From Microvirga puerhi (GTDB lineage: Bacteria > Pseudomonadota > Alphaproteobacteria > Rhizobiales > Beijerinckiaceae), in the NCBI RefSeq assembly GCF_020089865.1, contig NZ_JAIRBM010000003.1:62001-126000 (forward strand): 64,000 nt of DNA, written 5' to 3'. A program made the position numbers and the translations under genes. Shown one piece after another: positions 8,565 to 18,514 of the stretch (within the stretch, counting starts at the first letter, position 1; every line of letters starts with the position of its first letter). Below the pieces are notes generated by a model. It had not been told where the DNA came from, did not search any database, and saw only the letters and a list, made by a program, of their open reading frames with translations.

Positions 8565-8986
8565 TGCACCTCATGACGACTCATTCACTCGCCTCTTTGC
8601 AGGCCCCTTCCGTTGCCGATTTCGAGGCGCTCGCGCACGAGGCCTTTGCGCGTTTGCCGGAGACGTTTCGCAAGCTCTGCGAAGGCGTCGTGATCCGCAT
8701 CGAGGACTTTCCCGATGACGAGACCATGCAGGACATGGGCTGCGAAAGCCCCTTCGATCTGCTCGGCCTGTTCCGCGGCATCGGTCTGGCGCAGGACAAC
8801 GCCGTGATGGCGACCGGCCAGTTTCCGAACATGGTCTGGCTCTACCGTCGTCCCATCCTCGATTACTGGGCCGAACACGAGGAAAGCCTGGGCGACCTCG
8901 TCACGCATGTGCTGGTACACGAGATCGGCCATCATTTCGGCTTGTCCGACGACGACATGGAAGCCATCGAGGCTGCGGCCGGCTAG
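8564..8986 (+). CDS. Zincin-like metallopeptidase family protein
   Basis: A 140-residue protein of the minimal zincin type (Pfam Zincin_1 family by motif). HEIGHHFGLSDDDME near residues 122-136 supplies the HExxH zinc site with a downstream acidic segment. VIRIEDFPDDETM and LLGLFRG are typical of the family. Substrates are unknown for the family. Start ATG 8564 overlaps the stop of the upstream membrane protein; an in-frame ATG at 8573 is the alternative. The coupling suggests the peptidase works with the tail-anchored partner. Confidence 0.8.
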   Translation: MHLMTTHSLASLQAPSVADFEALAHEAFARLPETFRKLCEGVVIRIEDFPDDETMQDMGCESPFDLLGLFRGIGLAQDNAVMATGQFPNMVWLYRRPILDYWAEHEESLGDLVTHVLVHEIGHHFGLSDDDMEAIEAAAG

Positions 8987-9084
8987 CGCCTTTGAAAACG
9001 TGGCTTCAAAAGCCAGCGATCGCGCCATAGACCTGAGAAAAGGGCGCACTGACTTACCTGCCGATCCTGAGGCGGAGACCGCGC

Positions 9085-9111
9085 AAAAAGCGCCGGGCCA
9101 AGCTCCGGCGC
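9085..9111 (-). terminator. Rho-independent terminator for the ParB-like gene
   Basis: Read on the minus strand, GCGCCGG and CCGGCGC (9111-9105 and 9096-9090) form a 7-base stem followed by five T (9089-9085). It is 35 bases beyond the stop of the minus-strand gene at 9146. Confidence 0.65.
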
Positions 9112-9145
9112 GACTTCGCCCGTCAGCTCAGGCTGTTCCAATTTC

Positions 9146-9772
9146 TCACTCGGAACCGCCTGCTGGGCCGCACCAGCCGGGCAAATATTCGGCCTCCCGG
9201 CTCTTGGCGAGCGTCAGCGCCCGCTCCAAGGCCCTCTCGAACTCATCATCCACCCACTTTCGCTTGATGTTGCGCCGAAGGAAGTCGGCCCAAAGAAACT
9301 CGCTGTAGAGAGTCGTGTCCTTGGCGAACCCACCCATGCGCCGAAGCGCACCGGCGAGGGAGCGATAGGGATCGTCGACGAGGCCCTCGATCGACTTTGG
9401 AATGTCCCGATGGGTCCTGAGGCGGCCCTCGGCATCATAGACATGCATCCAATTCTTGTGGGCGAGCACAAACCAGAATGCATCCCTCTCCAGCCCGCTC
9501 AAATCCGCCACGACCGAGGCCATCAGATGCTCGACGCCTTCGAGATGGAGCGCCAGGGCCAAATGGTGGTGATCGAGAATGTAGCAACGATGCTTCGGCC
9601 CGATGATCACCGGGATCGTGGGCATGTCTGAAGAGTCGGTTCCCTTCTTGTCCCTGTCGCGCCAGCGGCGGCGCTTCTCCTCTACCTCTCGCATGCCCAC
9701 GGTGATCTGCGTGGGTCGCAGATCGGCAATCACGACGGAGATGAGACTTGGCTCTTGCATGCCGATACCCAT
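9146..9772 (-). CDS. ParB-like nuclease-domain protein (ParBc_2 type)
   Basis: A 208-residue protein. VVIADLRPTQITVGMREVEEK near 13-33 is the ParB/Srx-like box with the DLRPTQ and VG.REV pattern of the putative ParB-like family (Pfam ParBc_2). PVIIGPKHRCYILDHHHLALA near 54-74 follows, where the family has an invariant DxHH. No DNA-binding helix-turn-helix is evident, so this is not a chromosome-partitioning ParB. The biochemical role is unknown; relatives of this fold include NTPases and nucleases. Start 9772 or the internal ATG at 9760 are both possible. It stands alone between a plus-strand pair and kdpE. Confidence 0.72.
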   Translation of the reverse strand: MGIGMQEPSLISVVIADLRPTQITVGMREVEEKRRRWRDRDKKGTDSSDMPTIPVIIGPKHRCYILDHHHLALALHLEGVEHLMASVVADLSGLERDAFWFVLAHKNWMHVYDAEGRLRTHRDIPKSIEGLVDDPYRSLAGALRRMGGFAKDTTLYSEFLWADFLRRNIKRKWVDDEFERALERALTLAKSREAEYLPGWCGPAGGSE

Positions 9773-9904
9773 CCTTCATGGTCAGCAGCGAGCCGCCACG
9801 CTGACCCTTCCATCTGGGATGAAACCGTGCTCCGTCATGTAGGGCGGGGCGCAGCGCGCATCCATAGGAAAGCTCATGAGAGTGGTTGGCCGCTGGAAGC
9901 AGCT

Positions 9905-10594
9905 CTAATCCGGTTCGCGCAGCCGGTATCCCACGCCCGTCTCGGTGAGGATGTATTGCGGCCGCTCCGGGTCGGCTTCGATCTTCTGGCGAAGCTGACG
10001 GACGTAGACGCGCAGATACTGCGAATCCGTGGCGCCGCCCCAGACCTCGTGCAGAAGGAAACGATGAGTGAGAACCTTGCCCGCATGCTGGACGAGCGTT
10101 CGCAGCAAATCATACTCCTTGGGTGAGAGCTTCACGTCCGTATCGCGGATCTTGACGATCCGGCGGACGAGATCGACGGACAGATCGCCGACACGGAAGA
10201 CCGGGCGTTCTCCCTGCTGCTGCAGGCGATGGCGCAGAGCAGTGCGGATCCTCGCCAAGAGCTCATTCATGCCGAAAGGCTTGGTGACATAATCGTCCGC
10301 GCCGAGATCGAGAGCCTGGACCTTGCCCGCTTCGTCTTCGCGACTCGAGAGAATGACGATCGGTATCGAGATGCCGCCCTCGCGCCATTGCCGGAGCAGT
10401 TCGAGTCCCTGCACGTCCGGAAGCCCGAGATCCAGAATGATCAGGTCAGGCTTCTCTGCGAGCTTCTCGGTTGCCGTCCTGCCGTTCTGCGCCTCGATGA
10501 CGGGATAGCCATGCGCCCCGAGACCCATGCGCAACAGCTTGCGGATCGGCGGCTCGTCGTCCACCACGAGAATGCGGATGGGAAGGTTGCTCAT
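9905..10594 (-). CDS. kdpE: KDP operon response regulator KdpE
   Basis: OmpR/PhoB-type response regulator of 229 residues that activates the K+-transport operon. The receiver domain starts IRILVVDDEPPIRKLLRMGL, with phosphoacceptor Asp55 in LIILDLGLPD and the conserved Lys in DYVTKPFGMNELLARI. The C-terminal winged helix contains LSPKEYDLLRTLVQHAGKV and RVYVRQLRQKIE. It is the last gene of the minus-strand operon and overlaps kdpD by four bases (ATGA). The likely DNA target is the TTTATG-n5-TTTATA direct repeat found at 18325-18350 and 18515-18542. Confidence 0.95.
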   Translation of the reverse strand: MSNLPIRILVVDDEPPIRKLLRMGLGAHGYPVIEAQNGRTATEKLAEKPDLIILDLGLPDVQGLELLRQWREGGISIPIVILSSREDEAGKVQALDLGADDYVTKPFGMNELLARIRTALRHRLQQQGERPVFRVGDLSVDLVRRIVKIRDTDVKLSPKEYDLLRTLVQHAGKVLTHRFLLHEVWGGATDSQYLRVYVRQLRQKIEADPERPQYILTETGVGYRLREPD

Positions 10595-13314
10595 GCGGCA
10601 GGTTCCAATTCTTTCATATCCTTCGGAATCGGCAGGGTCAGGGTGAAGACCGCGCCGACGCGGTCGGATCGATTGCCAGCCTTGATGGCGCCTCCCATCG
10701 CTTCGATGAATCCGCGGGAAATCGCAAGTCCGAGGCCGGTGCCGGCGCGAACGCGGTCGCCCTTCTGAGCCCTGTGAAACTTGCCGAAGATCGTTTCCAG
10801 TTCCTCTGATGGAATTCCATCGCCCTCGTCGAGGATCTGAAGGTAGACGGACGACGCGTCCTGCCAGCCCTGGATTCGAATGGTCGTACCGGGATCCGAA
10901 TATTTCGCTGCGTTGTCGAGGAGATTGAACAGCAGCTGCTCGAACAGCACGGCATCGAGCTTAAGCATCGGCAGGTTTGCTGCGAGATCCATCTCGACCT
11001 CATGGTGCGACAGGATCTTGCTGGCTCGGCGCAGCGCCGTTCCAACGATTTCGCCGACATCATGCAGCACGACGTTTGGAGTGACAGCGCCTGATTCCAG
11101 ACGCGTCATATCGAGAAGATTGGCAATGAATCGGTTCAGGCGCTCGGCCTCGTCGATGATCGTTGCCAGGAGATCAGTCTTGGACGCATCATCGAGAGCC
11201 AGGGAATAGTCGCGCAGCGTCCCGGCCGAGCCCAGGATCGACGCTAACGGCGTCTTGAGATCGTGCGAGATCGAAGTCAGCAGCGCTGCGCGAAGCCGGT
11301 CCGTCTCGACGGCGAGCTTCGCTCGATCGAGATCCTCAACCAGAAAGACCCGCTCGATCGCAAGCGCTGCCTGATCTGCAAGCGCGTCGAGGAGGCGCCG
11401 CTGCTCGGGCGTGAGGAGAGCTCCAGGCTTGTCGCCGTCAATTCCCAAGACGCCGACGGCGCCGCGTCCCGTTCGCATGGGGAAGAACAGGCGTTTCGCG
11501 CCGGGAAGCGTATCCGCGCCCCGGCCCGCCGGATGGTTGTTCTCCCAAGTCCACTTTGCGGCGGCAAGATCGGCTCCATCGAGCGTATCCTCGGGGGGAT
11601 ATCCGGCCTTGACCGCGATCGAACCGTTCTCCGGGAGCAGGATCACGACACGGACCTGCAACATCGACGCGACTTGGAAGGCCGTCGCCCACAGGACGTC
11701 ATCGAGCGTCCCGACGCCGGCGAGCTTGCGACTGAAGCTATAGAGAGCCTCCGTCGTTCGCGCGCGTCCTTGTGCCGTCACCGCCTGGCTCCGGACGCGC
11801 GCGGCGACGTTTGAAACGACCACGGCGACGATGGTGAAGAAGATCACAGCCGCGACGTTCTTCGGGTCCGCGATGGTGAATGCATAGAGTGGTGGAAGAA
11901 AGAAGAAGTTGTAGAGGAGCGATGCCGCAACGACAGCCGCGAGGGAAGGGCCAATACCAAGCCGGACCGCGACACCGATGACGGTGGTCAGGAAGATCAG
12001 GTCGACATTTTCGACGCCGATCAGCGGCTGAATCAGCTTGCCGACGAGCAGTGCCGATGCGACGCTCGCCAGGGCGATCCCATAGAACGCCCAATTGACC
12101 GGTTCGCGACCCTCTCCGGTGCTGACGGTTTTTCGGGGAACCGGCTCCCCGTCGAGGTCCTCGCCAGCGATCACGTGAACGCTGATATGGCCGGCGCGGC
12201 GCACTAGATCATGTACCACGGAGCCGTTGAGAATCTCGAACCAGCGGGACCGCATCGATTTGCCGATCACGATCTGCGTGATGTTGTTCCTCTGCGCGAA
12301 TGAGAGAACATCGTCCGAGATGCGTCGCCCCCCGCCTGGCTCGGCATGGGCCTCGCCTCCGAGCCGTTCGGCCAAGCGGAGCGTGTCGGAGACACGATCG
12401 CGTTCCTCCTCCGAGAGCTGAAGGCTGCGACGGGTCTCGATGTACAGCGCCGTCCAGGGCGCGTGGAAGCGATCCGCGAGGCGTTTGGTGTAACGCACGA
12501 GACCGGCGCTGTTCGGATGCTCGCTCGCGCAGACCAGGATCCGCTCCCCGGCTGGCCAGGGACCGCGAATGGCATGAGCCTGCATGTGCGTGAGGAGCTG
12601 CTCGTCAACACGTTGGGCGGTGCGTCGCAGAGCCAGTTCCCTCAGGGCCGTGAGATTACCGGACGAGAAATAATGGTCGAGGGCAGCCCTGGCGGTTTTT
12701 GGTACATAAACCTTTCCCTCTCTCAGACGCCGGATCAGGTCGTCCGGTGTGAGGTCGACCACCTCGATGTCGTCGGCCCGGTCGATGATCGAGTCCGGAA
12801 CGGTTTCCCGCACCCGGATCCGCGTGATCTGGGCCACGACGTCATTCAGACTCTCGACGTGCTGAATATTCACGGTCGTGTAGACATCGATGCCGGAGGC
12901 GAGCAGCTCTTCTACGTCGAGGTAGCGTTTAGGATGTCGGCTTCCCGGCGCATTGGTGTGTGCCAGCTCGTCCACGAGCACGAGCCGGGGTCGGCGCGCC
13001 AGGATGGCATCGAGGTCCATTTCCTCAAGGATATGTCCCTTGTAATCGACCGGGTGGCGCGGGATGACTTCAAGCCCGGACAGGAGCGCTTGGGTCTCCT
13101 TGCGGCCATGGGTTTCCACCACGCCTACGATGACGTCCGTGCCTTCCCGACGCCGCGCTTGCGCCGTGAGCAACATCTCGTATGTCTTGCCGACGCCCGG
13201 TGCGGCTCCCAGGAAAATCTTGAGACGGCCCCGGCGCGAATCCTCGCGCCTGGCGGCTTCAAGCAGAGCTTCCGGCGACGGGCGTTGGTCCGGATCGCGC
13301 CACGGATCGGACAT
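10591..13314 (-). CDS. kdpD: Osmosensitive K+ channel sensor histidine kinase KdpD
   Basis: A 907-residue membrane sensor kinase for low K+. N-terminal KdpD domain with P-loop GAAPGVGKTYEML near 33-45 and VGVVETHGR; a USP-like domain follows (about 250-370); four closely spaced membrane helices (DUF4118, about 405-500, including LLYNFFFLPPLYAFTIADP); then a GAF-like domain and the kinase with SISHDLKTPLASILGSAGTL (His phosphoacceptor) and ATP-binding LFNLLDNAAKYS, DEGDGIP and GTGLGLAISRGFIEAMGG. Full length and all motifs present. It is co-transcribed with kdpE. Confidence 0.97.
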   Translation of the reverse strand: MSDPWRDPDQRPSPEALLEAARREDSRRGRLKIFLGAAPGVGKTYEMLLTAQARRREGTDVIVGVVETHGRKETQALLSGLEVIPRHPVDYKGHILEEMDLDAILARRPRLVLVDELAHTNAPGSRHPKRYLDVEELLASGIDVYTTVNIQHVESLNDVVAQITRIRVRETVPDSIIDRADDIEVVDLTPDDLIRRLREGKVYVPKTARAALDHYFSSGNLTALRELALRRTAQRVDEQLLTHMQAHAIRGPWPAGERILVCASEHPNSAGLVRYTKRLADRFHAPWTALYIETRRSLQLSEEERDRVSDTLRLAERLGGEAHAEPGGGRRISDDVLSFAQRNNITQIVIGKSMRSRWFEILNGSVVHDLVRRAGHISVHVIAGEDLDGEPVPRKTVSTGEGREPVNWAFYGIALASVASALLVGKLIQPLIGVENVDLIFLTTVIGVAVRLGIGPSLAAVVAASLLYNFFFLPPLYAFTIADPKNVAAVIFFTIVAVVVSNVAARVRSQAVTAQGRARTTEALYSFSRKLAGVGTLDDVLWATAFQVASMLQVRVVILLPENGSIAVKAGYPPEDTLDGADLAAAKWTWENNHPAGRGADTLPGAKRLFFPMRTGRGAVGVLGIDGDKPGALLTPEQRRLLDALADQAALAIERVFLVEDLDRAKLAVETDRLRAALLTSISHDLKTPLASILGSAGTLRDYSLALDDASKTDLLATIIDEAERLNRFIANLLDMTRLESGAVTPNVVLHDVGEIVGTALRRASKILSHHEVEMDLAANLPMLKLDAVLFEQLLFNLLDNAAKYSDPGTTIRIQGWQDASSVYLQILDEGDGIPSEELETIFGKFHRAQKGDRVRAGTGLGLAISRGFIEAMGGAIKAGNRSDRVGAVFTLTLPIPKDMKELEPAA

Positions 13315-13340
13315 CCAATATTCCCTCAGGAGACACAGAC

Positions 13341-13949
13341 CTAGCGGGAGAGGTCGTCCAGGGCAAGGTTCAGGGCTAGCACGTTCACGCGGGCCTCGCC
13401 CATGAAGCCGAAAAGGCGCCCGTCCACATGCTGCGCGACGAGCTGCCGAACCCGGTCTTCGGGAAGCCCGCGCGCTCGGGCAACCCGCGGAACCTGGAAG
13501 AGTGCCGCTTCAGGAGAGATGTCGGGATCGAGCCCGGACGCCGTCGTCGTCACGAGATCGATTGGGACGGGAGCTGACGGGTTTTCCTGCTTGAGGCGCT
13601 CCATATCCGCCTGAACCCGGTCCAGCAAAGCCTGATTGGTCGGACCGACATTCGCGCCGGCGGAATTCGCCGCATTGTAAGGTGCCGGCACGGATTTCGA
13701 GGGGTCCGCCGGATCGGCGGCCGTCGTGGCGGAAGGACGGCCATGGAAGTAGCGCTCGCTGGTGAAGGACTGGCCGATCAGCGCTGAGCCGACAAGCTGG
13801 CCGTTCCGCTCGATCAGGCTGCCATTGGCCTGCTTCGGCATGACGGCCTGTGCGATGCCGGTCATGGCAAGCGGATAGGCAAGTCCGGTCACGGCGGTCA
13901 GGAGCAGGGCCAGGACGACAGCAGGACGGAGTTCTTTGAGCATGTTCAT
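13341..13949 (-). CDS. kdpC: K+-transporting ATPase subunit KdpC
   Basis: A 202-residue single-pass subunit that contacts KdpA and KdpB and raises ATP affinity. One N-terminal membrane helix ([20 protein letters not shown], about 8-27) is followed by a periplasmic domain with [20 protein letters not shown], the [14 protein letters not shown] segment, [18 protein letters not shown] and the closing [18 protein letters not shown]. Length is normal for the family. It starts four bases after the kdpB stop, so the two are tightly coupled, and 26 bases separate it from kdpD. Confidence 0.96.
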   Translation of the reverse strand: MNMLKELRPAVVLALLLTAVTGLAYPLAMTGIAQAVMPKQANGSLIERNGQLVGSALIGQSFTSERYFHGRPSATTAADPADPSKSVPAPYNAANSAGANVGPTNQALLDRVQADMERLKQENPSAPVPIDLVTTTASGLDPDISPEAALFQVPRVARARGLPEDRVRQLVAQHVDGRLFGFMGEARVNVLALNLALDDLSR

Positions 13950-13953
13950 CTCC

Positions 13954-16047
13954 TCAGACGAGGTGCAGGGCCGTGACGGCGAGGTCGATGGCCTTGATGC
14001 CGATGAACGGCACCACGATGCCGCCGAGGCCGTAGATCAGCAGATTGCGACGCAGCAGCGCCCCCGCGCCGATCGCCTGGAAGCGAACGCCGCGCAAGGC
14101 GAGAGGGATCAGTGCGATGATGATCAGGGCATTGAAGATGATCGCCGACAGGATGGCGCTTTGTGGGCTTGCGAGCCGCATCACGTTGAGGGCCTGAAGC
14201 TGCGGATAGAAGGCGAGAAACATCGCCGGGATGATGGCAAAGTACTTGGCAACGTCATTGGCGATCGAGAACGTCGTCAAAGCGCCGCGGGTCATGAGGA
14301 GCTGCTTGCCGATCTCCACGATCTCGATGAGCTTGGTCGGATCAGAATCGAGATCCACCATGTTGCCGGCCTCGCGTGCCGCAACGGTTCCGGTGTTCAT
14401 GGCAACCCCGACATCCGCCTGCGCTAGGGCCGGAGCGTCGTTCGTGCCGTCACCACACATGGCGACGAGCTTCCCCTTCGCCTGCTCTTCACGGATGAGC
14501 AGGAGCTTGTGCTCCGGCGTCGCCTGGGCCAGAAAATCGTCGACGCCGGCTTCCGCTGCAATAGCTGCGGCGGTCATGGGATTGTCGCCGGTAATCATCA
14601 CGGTCCGGATTCCCATCCTGCGCAGTTCGGAAAAGCGCTCGCGAATGCCGCCTTTCACGATGTCCTTGAGGTGGATGACACCGAGCAGACGTCCATCTTT
14701 CGCAACGGCGAGGGGCGTGCCGCCGGTTTTCGCGATCTCGTCGGCAATGGCCTGAACCTCGCGGATCGCTTCCATGCTGACGAGCGGACGCAGCGTCTGA
14801 ACGGCTCCTGTGGGCGTGACGGCCGTGCCGGAGGCGTGGACGGCAGTGAGAACCGCGTCGACGGCGCCTTTGCGAATCGAACTCCCTTCTACGTCGACCC
14901 CGCTCATCCGGCTCTGCGCGGTGAAGGGGATGAAGTGCGCATGAAGCTGGTTCATGTCGCGGCCGCGGATGCCGTAATTTTCCTTCGCAAGAACTACGAT
15001 GGAACGGCCCTCCGGTGTCTCGTCGGCGAGAGAGGCGAGTTGAGCGGCATCGGCCAGCTCACGCTCGCTGACGCCCTTGATCGGTCGGAACCCGGTGGCC
15101 TGTCTGTTGCCGAGCGTGATCGTGCCGGTCTTGTCCAGAAGGAGCGTGTCCACATCGCCGGCGGCCTCGACCGCGCGGCCGGACATGGCCAGCACGTTGA
15201 ACCGGACGAGACGGTCCATTCCGGCAATGCCAATGGCCGAGAGGAGCGCGCCGATGGTGGTCGGGATCAGCGTCACGAAGAGAGCGACCAGAACCACGAC
15301 CGGAATCACGCCGCCCGCATAGGCGGCAAAGCTCGGGATGGTCACGGTCGCGAAGACGAAGATGATCGTCATTCCGGCCAGCAGGATGTTGAGTGCGATC
15401 TCGTTCGGCGTCTTTTGCCGCTCCGCGCCCTCCACGAGCGCGATCATGCGGTCCATGAACGTCGAACCCGGAGCCGCGGTGATCCGTACCTTGATCCAGT
15501 CCGACAGAACCTGTGTCCCGCCCGTGACGGCCGACCGGTCTCCGCCGGATTCGCGGATGACGGGCGCCGACTCACCTGTGATCGCCGCCTCGTTGACGGA
15601 GGCGACGCCTTCGATCACTTCGCCGTCGGACGGAATGATCTCCCCCGCTTCCACCAGGACGACATCATTCACCTTCAGGCTCGTGCCTGGAACGACCTTG
15701 AACGGTGTCCGGCCAGGACCGGCCAGGAGTTTGGCCTGCGTCTCCGTCCGGGTGCGGCGAAGCGAATCCGCCTGCGCCTTGCCCCGTCCCTCTGCGACGG
15801 ATTCGGCAAAGTTGGCGAACAAAACGGTAAACCAGAGCCAGAGAATGATCTGGAAGGAGAAGCCAAGATCAGCGCCGCCGACGGCTACGTCGCGCGCGAA
15901 CAGGACCGTGGTCAGTGCGGCCACCACCTCTACGACGAACATGACCGGGTTGCGAACCATGACTCGTGGATCAAGCTTGCGCAGGGATGCGCCAAGCGCC
16001 GGAAAGAGAATGTGTCGGTCGAAAAGAGATGTCTGGGTCTTCGCCAT
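13954..16047 (-). CDS. kdpB: K+-transporting P-type ATPase KdpB
   Basis: Catalytic P-type ATPase subunit of 697 residues. TGES (actuator) lies near 158-161 and the phosphorylation motif [10 protein letters not shown] near 305-314. The hinge reads [16 protein letters not shown] and the P domain [20 protein letters not shown]. Seven membrane helices are visible, with [20 protein letters not shown] at the core. I chose ATG 16047, which has GGAG nine bases upstream; a TTG at 16062 would overlap that Shine-Dalgarno region. A 59-residue membrane protein gene separates it from kdpA. Confidence 0.97.
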   Translation of the reverse strand: MAKTQTSLFDRHILFPALGASLRKLDPRVMVRNPVMFVVEVVAALTTVLFARDVAVGGADLGFSFQIILWLWFTVLFANFAESVAEGRGKAQADSLRRTRTETQAKLLAGPGRTPFKVVPGTSLKVNDVVLVEAGEIIPSDGEVIEGVASVNEAAITGESAPVIRESGGDRSAVTGGTQVLSDWIKVRITAAPGSTFMDRMIALVEGAERQKTPNEIALNILLAGMTIIFVFATVTIPSFAAYAGGVIPVVVLVALFVTLIPTTIGALLSAIGIAGMDRLVRFNVLAMSGRAVEAAGDVDTLLLDKTGTITLGNRQATGFRPIKGVSERELADAAQLASLADETPEGRSIVVLAKENYGIRGRDMNQLHAHFIPFTAQSRMSGVDVEGSSIRKGAVDAVLTAVHASGTAVTPTGAVQTLRPLVSMEAIREVQAIADEIAKTGGTPLAVAKDGRLLGVIHLKDIVKGGIRERFSELRRMGIRTVMITGDNPMTAAAIAAEAGVDDFLAQATPEHKLLLIREEQAKGKLVAMCGDGTNDAPALAQADVGVAMNTGTVAAREAGNMVDLDSDPTKLIEIVEIGKQLLMTRGALTTFSIANDVAKYFAIIPAMFLAFYPQLQALNVMRLASPQSAILSAIIFNALIIIALIPLALRGVRFQAIGAGALLRRNLLIYGLGGIVVPFIGIKAIDLAVTALHLV

Positions 16048-16080
16048 GGAAGTGGGCTCCAAAGCCTGGGATCGGAAGGG

Positions 16081-16260
16081 TTAGTGGGTGCCGGCGAAGA
16101 AGCTGGCCGCCAGTTGAACGAGAAACCCTGCGAGGATCACGGTTGCGGTAAGCGCGAGAACAAGGTTTGCGGCTTGGCGCCTGCGTTTCGCGCTATGTGA
16201 CGAGCGGGTGGCAAACCCGACGCTGCTCTCGTGGGGTCTGCTCGGCGATGTGGATGCCAT
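16081..16260 (-). CDS. Small membrane protein between kdpA and kdpB
   Basis: A 59-residue frame, ATG at 16260, starting two bases after the kdpA stop and ending 33 bases before kdpB. The first half is polar and basic (Ser/Arg-rich, ending SAKRRRQAAN); one strong hydrophobic segment LVLALTATVILAGFLVQLAA covers about 33-52. The positive-inside rule predicts a cytoplasmic N-terminus. E. coli has no gene at this place. Tight spacing inside the operon suggests a translated gene and a possible accessory subunit of the pump, but this is inference and I know of no described function. Confidence 0.6.
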   Translation of the reverse strand: MASTSPSRPHESSVGFATRSSHSAKRRRQAANLVLALTATVILAGFLVQLAASFFAGTH

Positions 16261-16262
16261 GG

Positions 16263-17978
16263 CTAGCCTCCACCGCCGAAGGTCTGTCCGGCGATCATCG
16301 CCAGATGCTCGACAATGGGTCCGAGTGCCAGGGACGGAAAGAAGGTCAGCCCGCCGACGATGATAATCACGCCGACCAGCAGGCCCACGAACAACCCGCC
16401 GTTGGTCGGAAAGGTGCCCAACGAGGCTGGGACGATCTTCTTTGCTGCGAGGGAGCCCGCAATGGCCAGCGCGGGAACGATGACCATGAAGCGGCCCATC
16501 AGCATGGCGATGCCGAGCGTGAGGTTGTACCAGAGAGTGTTGCCTGAGAGCCCACCGAAAGCGGATCCGTTGTTGGCTGCACCTGACGTATAGGCATAGA
16601 GCACTTCGGTGAAGCCGTGCGGTCCGGGATTGGCGATCGAGGAAAGGCCCGTCGGCAGGACGACGGCGATTGCCGTGAAGCCGAGCATGGCCAGGGGCAG
16701 GCACAGGACAGCGAGGACCGCCATCTTGACCTCCTTGGCCTCGATCTTCTTGCCGACATATTCGGGCGTGCGCCCAACCATGAGGCCGGCGACGAAAATA
16801 GCGATCACGGCGAAGATCAGCATGCCGTAGAGGCCTGCGCCGACACCGCCGATAATGATCTCGCCGAGCTGCATGTTGATGAGCGGGATCATGCCGCCGA
16901 GAGGCGTGAACGCGTCGTGCATGGCGATGACGGCGCCGCAGGAGGCTGCCGTCGTGACAACGGCGAAGAGGGATGACAGGGCGATGCCGAAGCGGATCTC
17001 CTTACCCTCCATGTTGCCGCCGTCGAGACCAAGATTGGCCAGGAGAGGATTGCCTGCCGCTTCGGACCAATAGGTGACGGCAACACCGATGAGAAAGAGG
17101 GTTCCCATGGCGGCGAAAATGGCCCAGCCTTGGCGTTCGTCGCCAACCATCCGCCCGAACACGTTGGTCAGTCCGGCGCCGAGCGCGAAGATCGACACCA
17201 TCTGCACGAAGTTCGAGAGAGCATCCGGATTCTCGAAGGGATGCGCGGAGTTTGCATTGAAGAAGCCGCCGCCGTTCGTTCCCAGCATCTTGATCGCGAG
17301 CTGCGAGGCGACGGGCCCGATACTGAGCGTCTGCTTGGCACCCTCCAATGTCGTTACATCAATCGACGGCCCCAGGGTCTGGGGGACACCGCAGAACACG
17401 TAGAAAAGTGTCAGCACGATTGAAAGCGGCAAGAGCACGTAGAGTGTGCTGCGGGTCAGGTCGAGCCAGAAATTGCCGATGGTCTTCGTGGATGCTCGCG
17501 CGAAACCCCGGATCACGGCGACAGCAATCGCGATGCCTGTGGCGGCTGACACAAAGTTCTGAACCGTAAGACCCGCCATCTGCACCAGATAGCTCATGGC
17601 GGTTTCGCCACTATAATTCTGCCAGTTGGTGTTCGTGACGAAGCTGGCGGCCGTGTTGAAGGCAAGATCCGGCGCGACCGCCGACATGGCCGTGGGATTG
17701 AGCGGCAATGATCCCTGGAAGCGCTGCAGGCCATAGAGAATGACGAAGCCCGCGGCATTGAACAGGAGCAAGGCGACTGCATAGGAAAGCCAATTTTGCT
17801 CGCGGTGTTCGTCGACGCCGCTCAATCGATAGAGCACCCGCTCGACCGGCCGCAAAAGGGGTGAGAGAAACGTCCATTCTCCGTTGAAGGTGCGCGTCAT
17901 GTACCAGCCGAGAGGCTTCGCGAGGGCGATGATGACGGCGCAGAAGACGAGGATCTGGATCCAACCATTGAGTGTCAT
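16263..17978 (-). CDS. kdpA: K+-transporting ATPase subunit KdpA
   Basis: Channel-like K+-binding subunit of 571 residues, member of the SKT superfamily. Four selectivity-filter regions are recognisable, including [29 protein letters not shown] near 230-250, and [23 protein letters not shown] near the C-terminus. About ten hydrophobic segments are present. The start [20 protein letters not shown] is typical of the family. It lies 12 bases after kdpF, in the order F-A-(small ORF)-B-C-D-E. Confidence 0.97.
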   Translation of the reverse strand: MTLNGWIQILVFCAVIIALAKPLGWYMTRTFNGEWTFLSPLLRPVERVLYRLSGVDEHREQNWLSYAVALLLFNAAGFVILYGLQRFQGSLPLNPTAMSAVAPDLAFNTAASFVTNTNWQNYSGETAMSYLVQMAGLTVQNFVSAATGIAIAVAVIRGFARASTKTIGNFWLDLTRSTLYVLLPLSIVLTLFYVFCGVPQTLGPSIDVTTLEGAKQTLSIGPVASQLAIKMLGTNGGGFFNANSAHPFENPDALSNFVQMVSIFALGAGLTNVFGRMVGDERQGWAIFAAMGTLFLIGVAVTYWSEAAGNPLLANLGLDGGNMEGKEIRFGIALSSLFAVVTTAASCGAVIAMHDAFTPLGGMIPLINMQLGEIIIGGVGAGLYGMLIFAVIAIFVAGLMVGRTPEYVGKKIEAKEVKMAVLAVLCLPLAMLGFTAIAVVLPTGLSSIANPGPHGFTEVLYAYTSGAANNGSAFGGLSGNTLWYNLTLGIAMLMGRFMVIVPALAIAGSLAAKKIVPASLGTFPTNGGLFVGLLVGVIIIVGGLTFFPSLALGPIVEHLAMIAGQTFGGGG

Positions 17979-17990
17979 GGCAGTGGACTT

Positions 17991-18080
17991 TCAGAAGCGC
18001 TCGGGCCGCAGCAGAGCATAGGTGAGATAGACGAGGAGGCCGGCGGTCACGAGCGCTCCCAGAACGAGATCGAGGAACAT
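17991..18080 (-). CDS. kdpF: KdpF, small subunit of the Kdp K+ pump
   Basis: A 29-residue hydrophobic peptide beginning MFLDLVLGALVTAG and ending YALLRPERF, which matches the KdpF signature (one membrane helix then Y.LLRPE.F). KdpF stabilises the KdpABC complex like a lipid. ATG 18080 is preceded by GGAGACGCC and the stop lies 12 bases before kdpA. Confidence 0.88.
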   Translation of the reverse strand: MFLDLVLGALVTAGLLVYLTYALLRPERF

Positions 18081-18090
18081 AGGCGTCTCC

Positions 18091-18177
18091 TCAAAGTCGA
18101 TCACATGCGAAAGCGTAGCCGACAAAAAGAGCGATGGAGCCGAGCCCAACGGCCAGCATGACGACATCCAACAGCAT
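18091..18177 (-). CDS. 28-residue membrane micropeptide upstream of kdpF
   Basis: ATG 18177 with AGAGGAAA about six bases upstream opens a 28-codon frame (MLLDVVMLAVGLGS, ending GYAFACDRL). It is one hydrophobic helix followed by a short polar Cys-Asp-Arg-Leu end, and stops ten bases before the kdpF start. Position, Shine-Dalgarno and composition resemble kdpF itself, so I consider it a real first gene of the operon. I have an impression that short peptides ending in CDRL precede kdpF in other bacteria but cannot verify that here. Function unknown; a pump subunit or leader peptide are both possible. Confidence 0.62.
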   Translation of the reverse strand: MLLDVVMLAVGLGSIALFVGYAFACDRL

Positions 18178-18324
18178 CGGGATTTCCTCTCGTTTCGGCC
18201 GTGACCACAAAGCCTGTCGGTTGTGGCGCAGCCCTCGGATCAGTACTTGCTCAGGCGCACGATTCCGTCGCCCGGCAGTCCTTCAATTGCACGGGCTTGC
18301 GTTAAGGATCGAGAGGACACGAGA

Positions 18325-18350
18325 CGGCACAATATAAAGATCCCATAAAG
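18325..18350 (-). promoter_or_regulatory. KdpE-box-like direct repeat facing kdp
   Basis: On the minus strand the sequence is CTTTATGGGATCTTTATAT followed by TGTGCCG. The two half sites TTTATG (18349-18344) and TTTATA (18338-18333) start 11 bases apart, one helical turn. From memory, the E. coli kdpF promoter site for KdpE has TTTATA and TTTACA half sites at the same 11-base pitch. It lies about 150 bases upstream of the first minus-strand kdp gene. Confidence 0.55.
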
Positions 18351-18514
18351 GCCGACGCGCAGTGCAGACAGATCGACACGGCCATGCTGCCGCGCTCCTT
18401 ACGGCGCAGCATGGCGGCAAGCCGCCTGATCGATACCTTGAGTGAAAGCGCCTTCGCAGCGAATATTCATCCTGCGGACAGAGCCTTTTACCGAGTCTGC
18501 CTCGCGCCAGCCGT

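Noticed and set aside
14509..16200. 563-residue open frame antisense to kdpB
   Set aside because: Polar Arg/Gly/Asp-rich antisense translation with no domain; kdpB on the other strand is certain.
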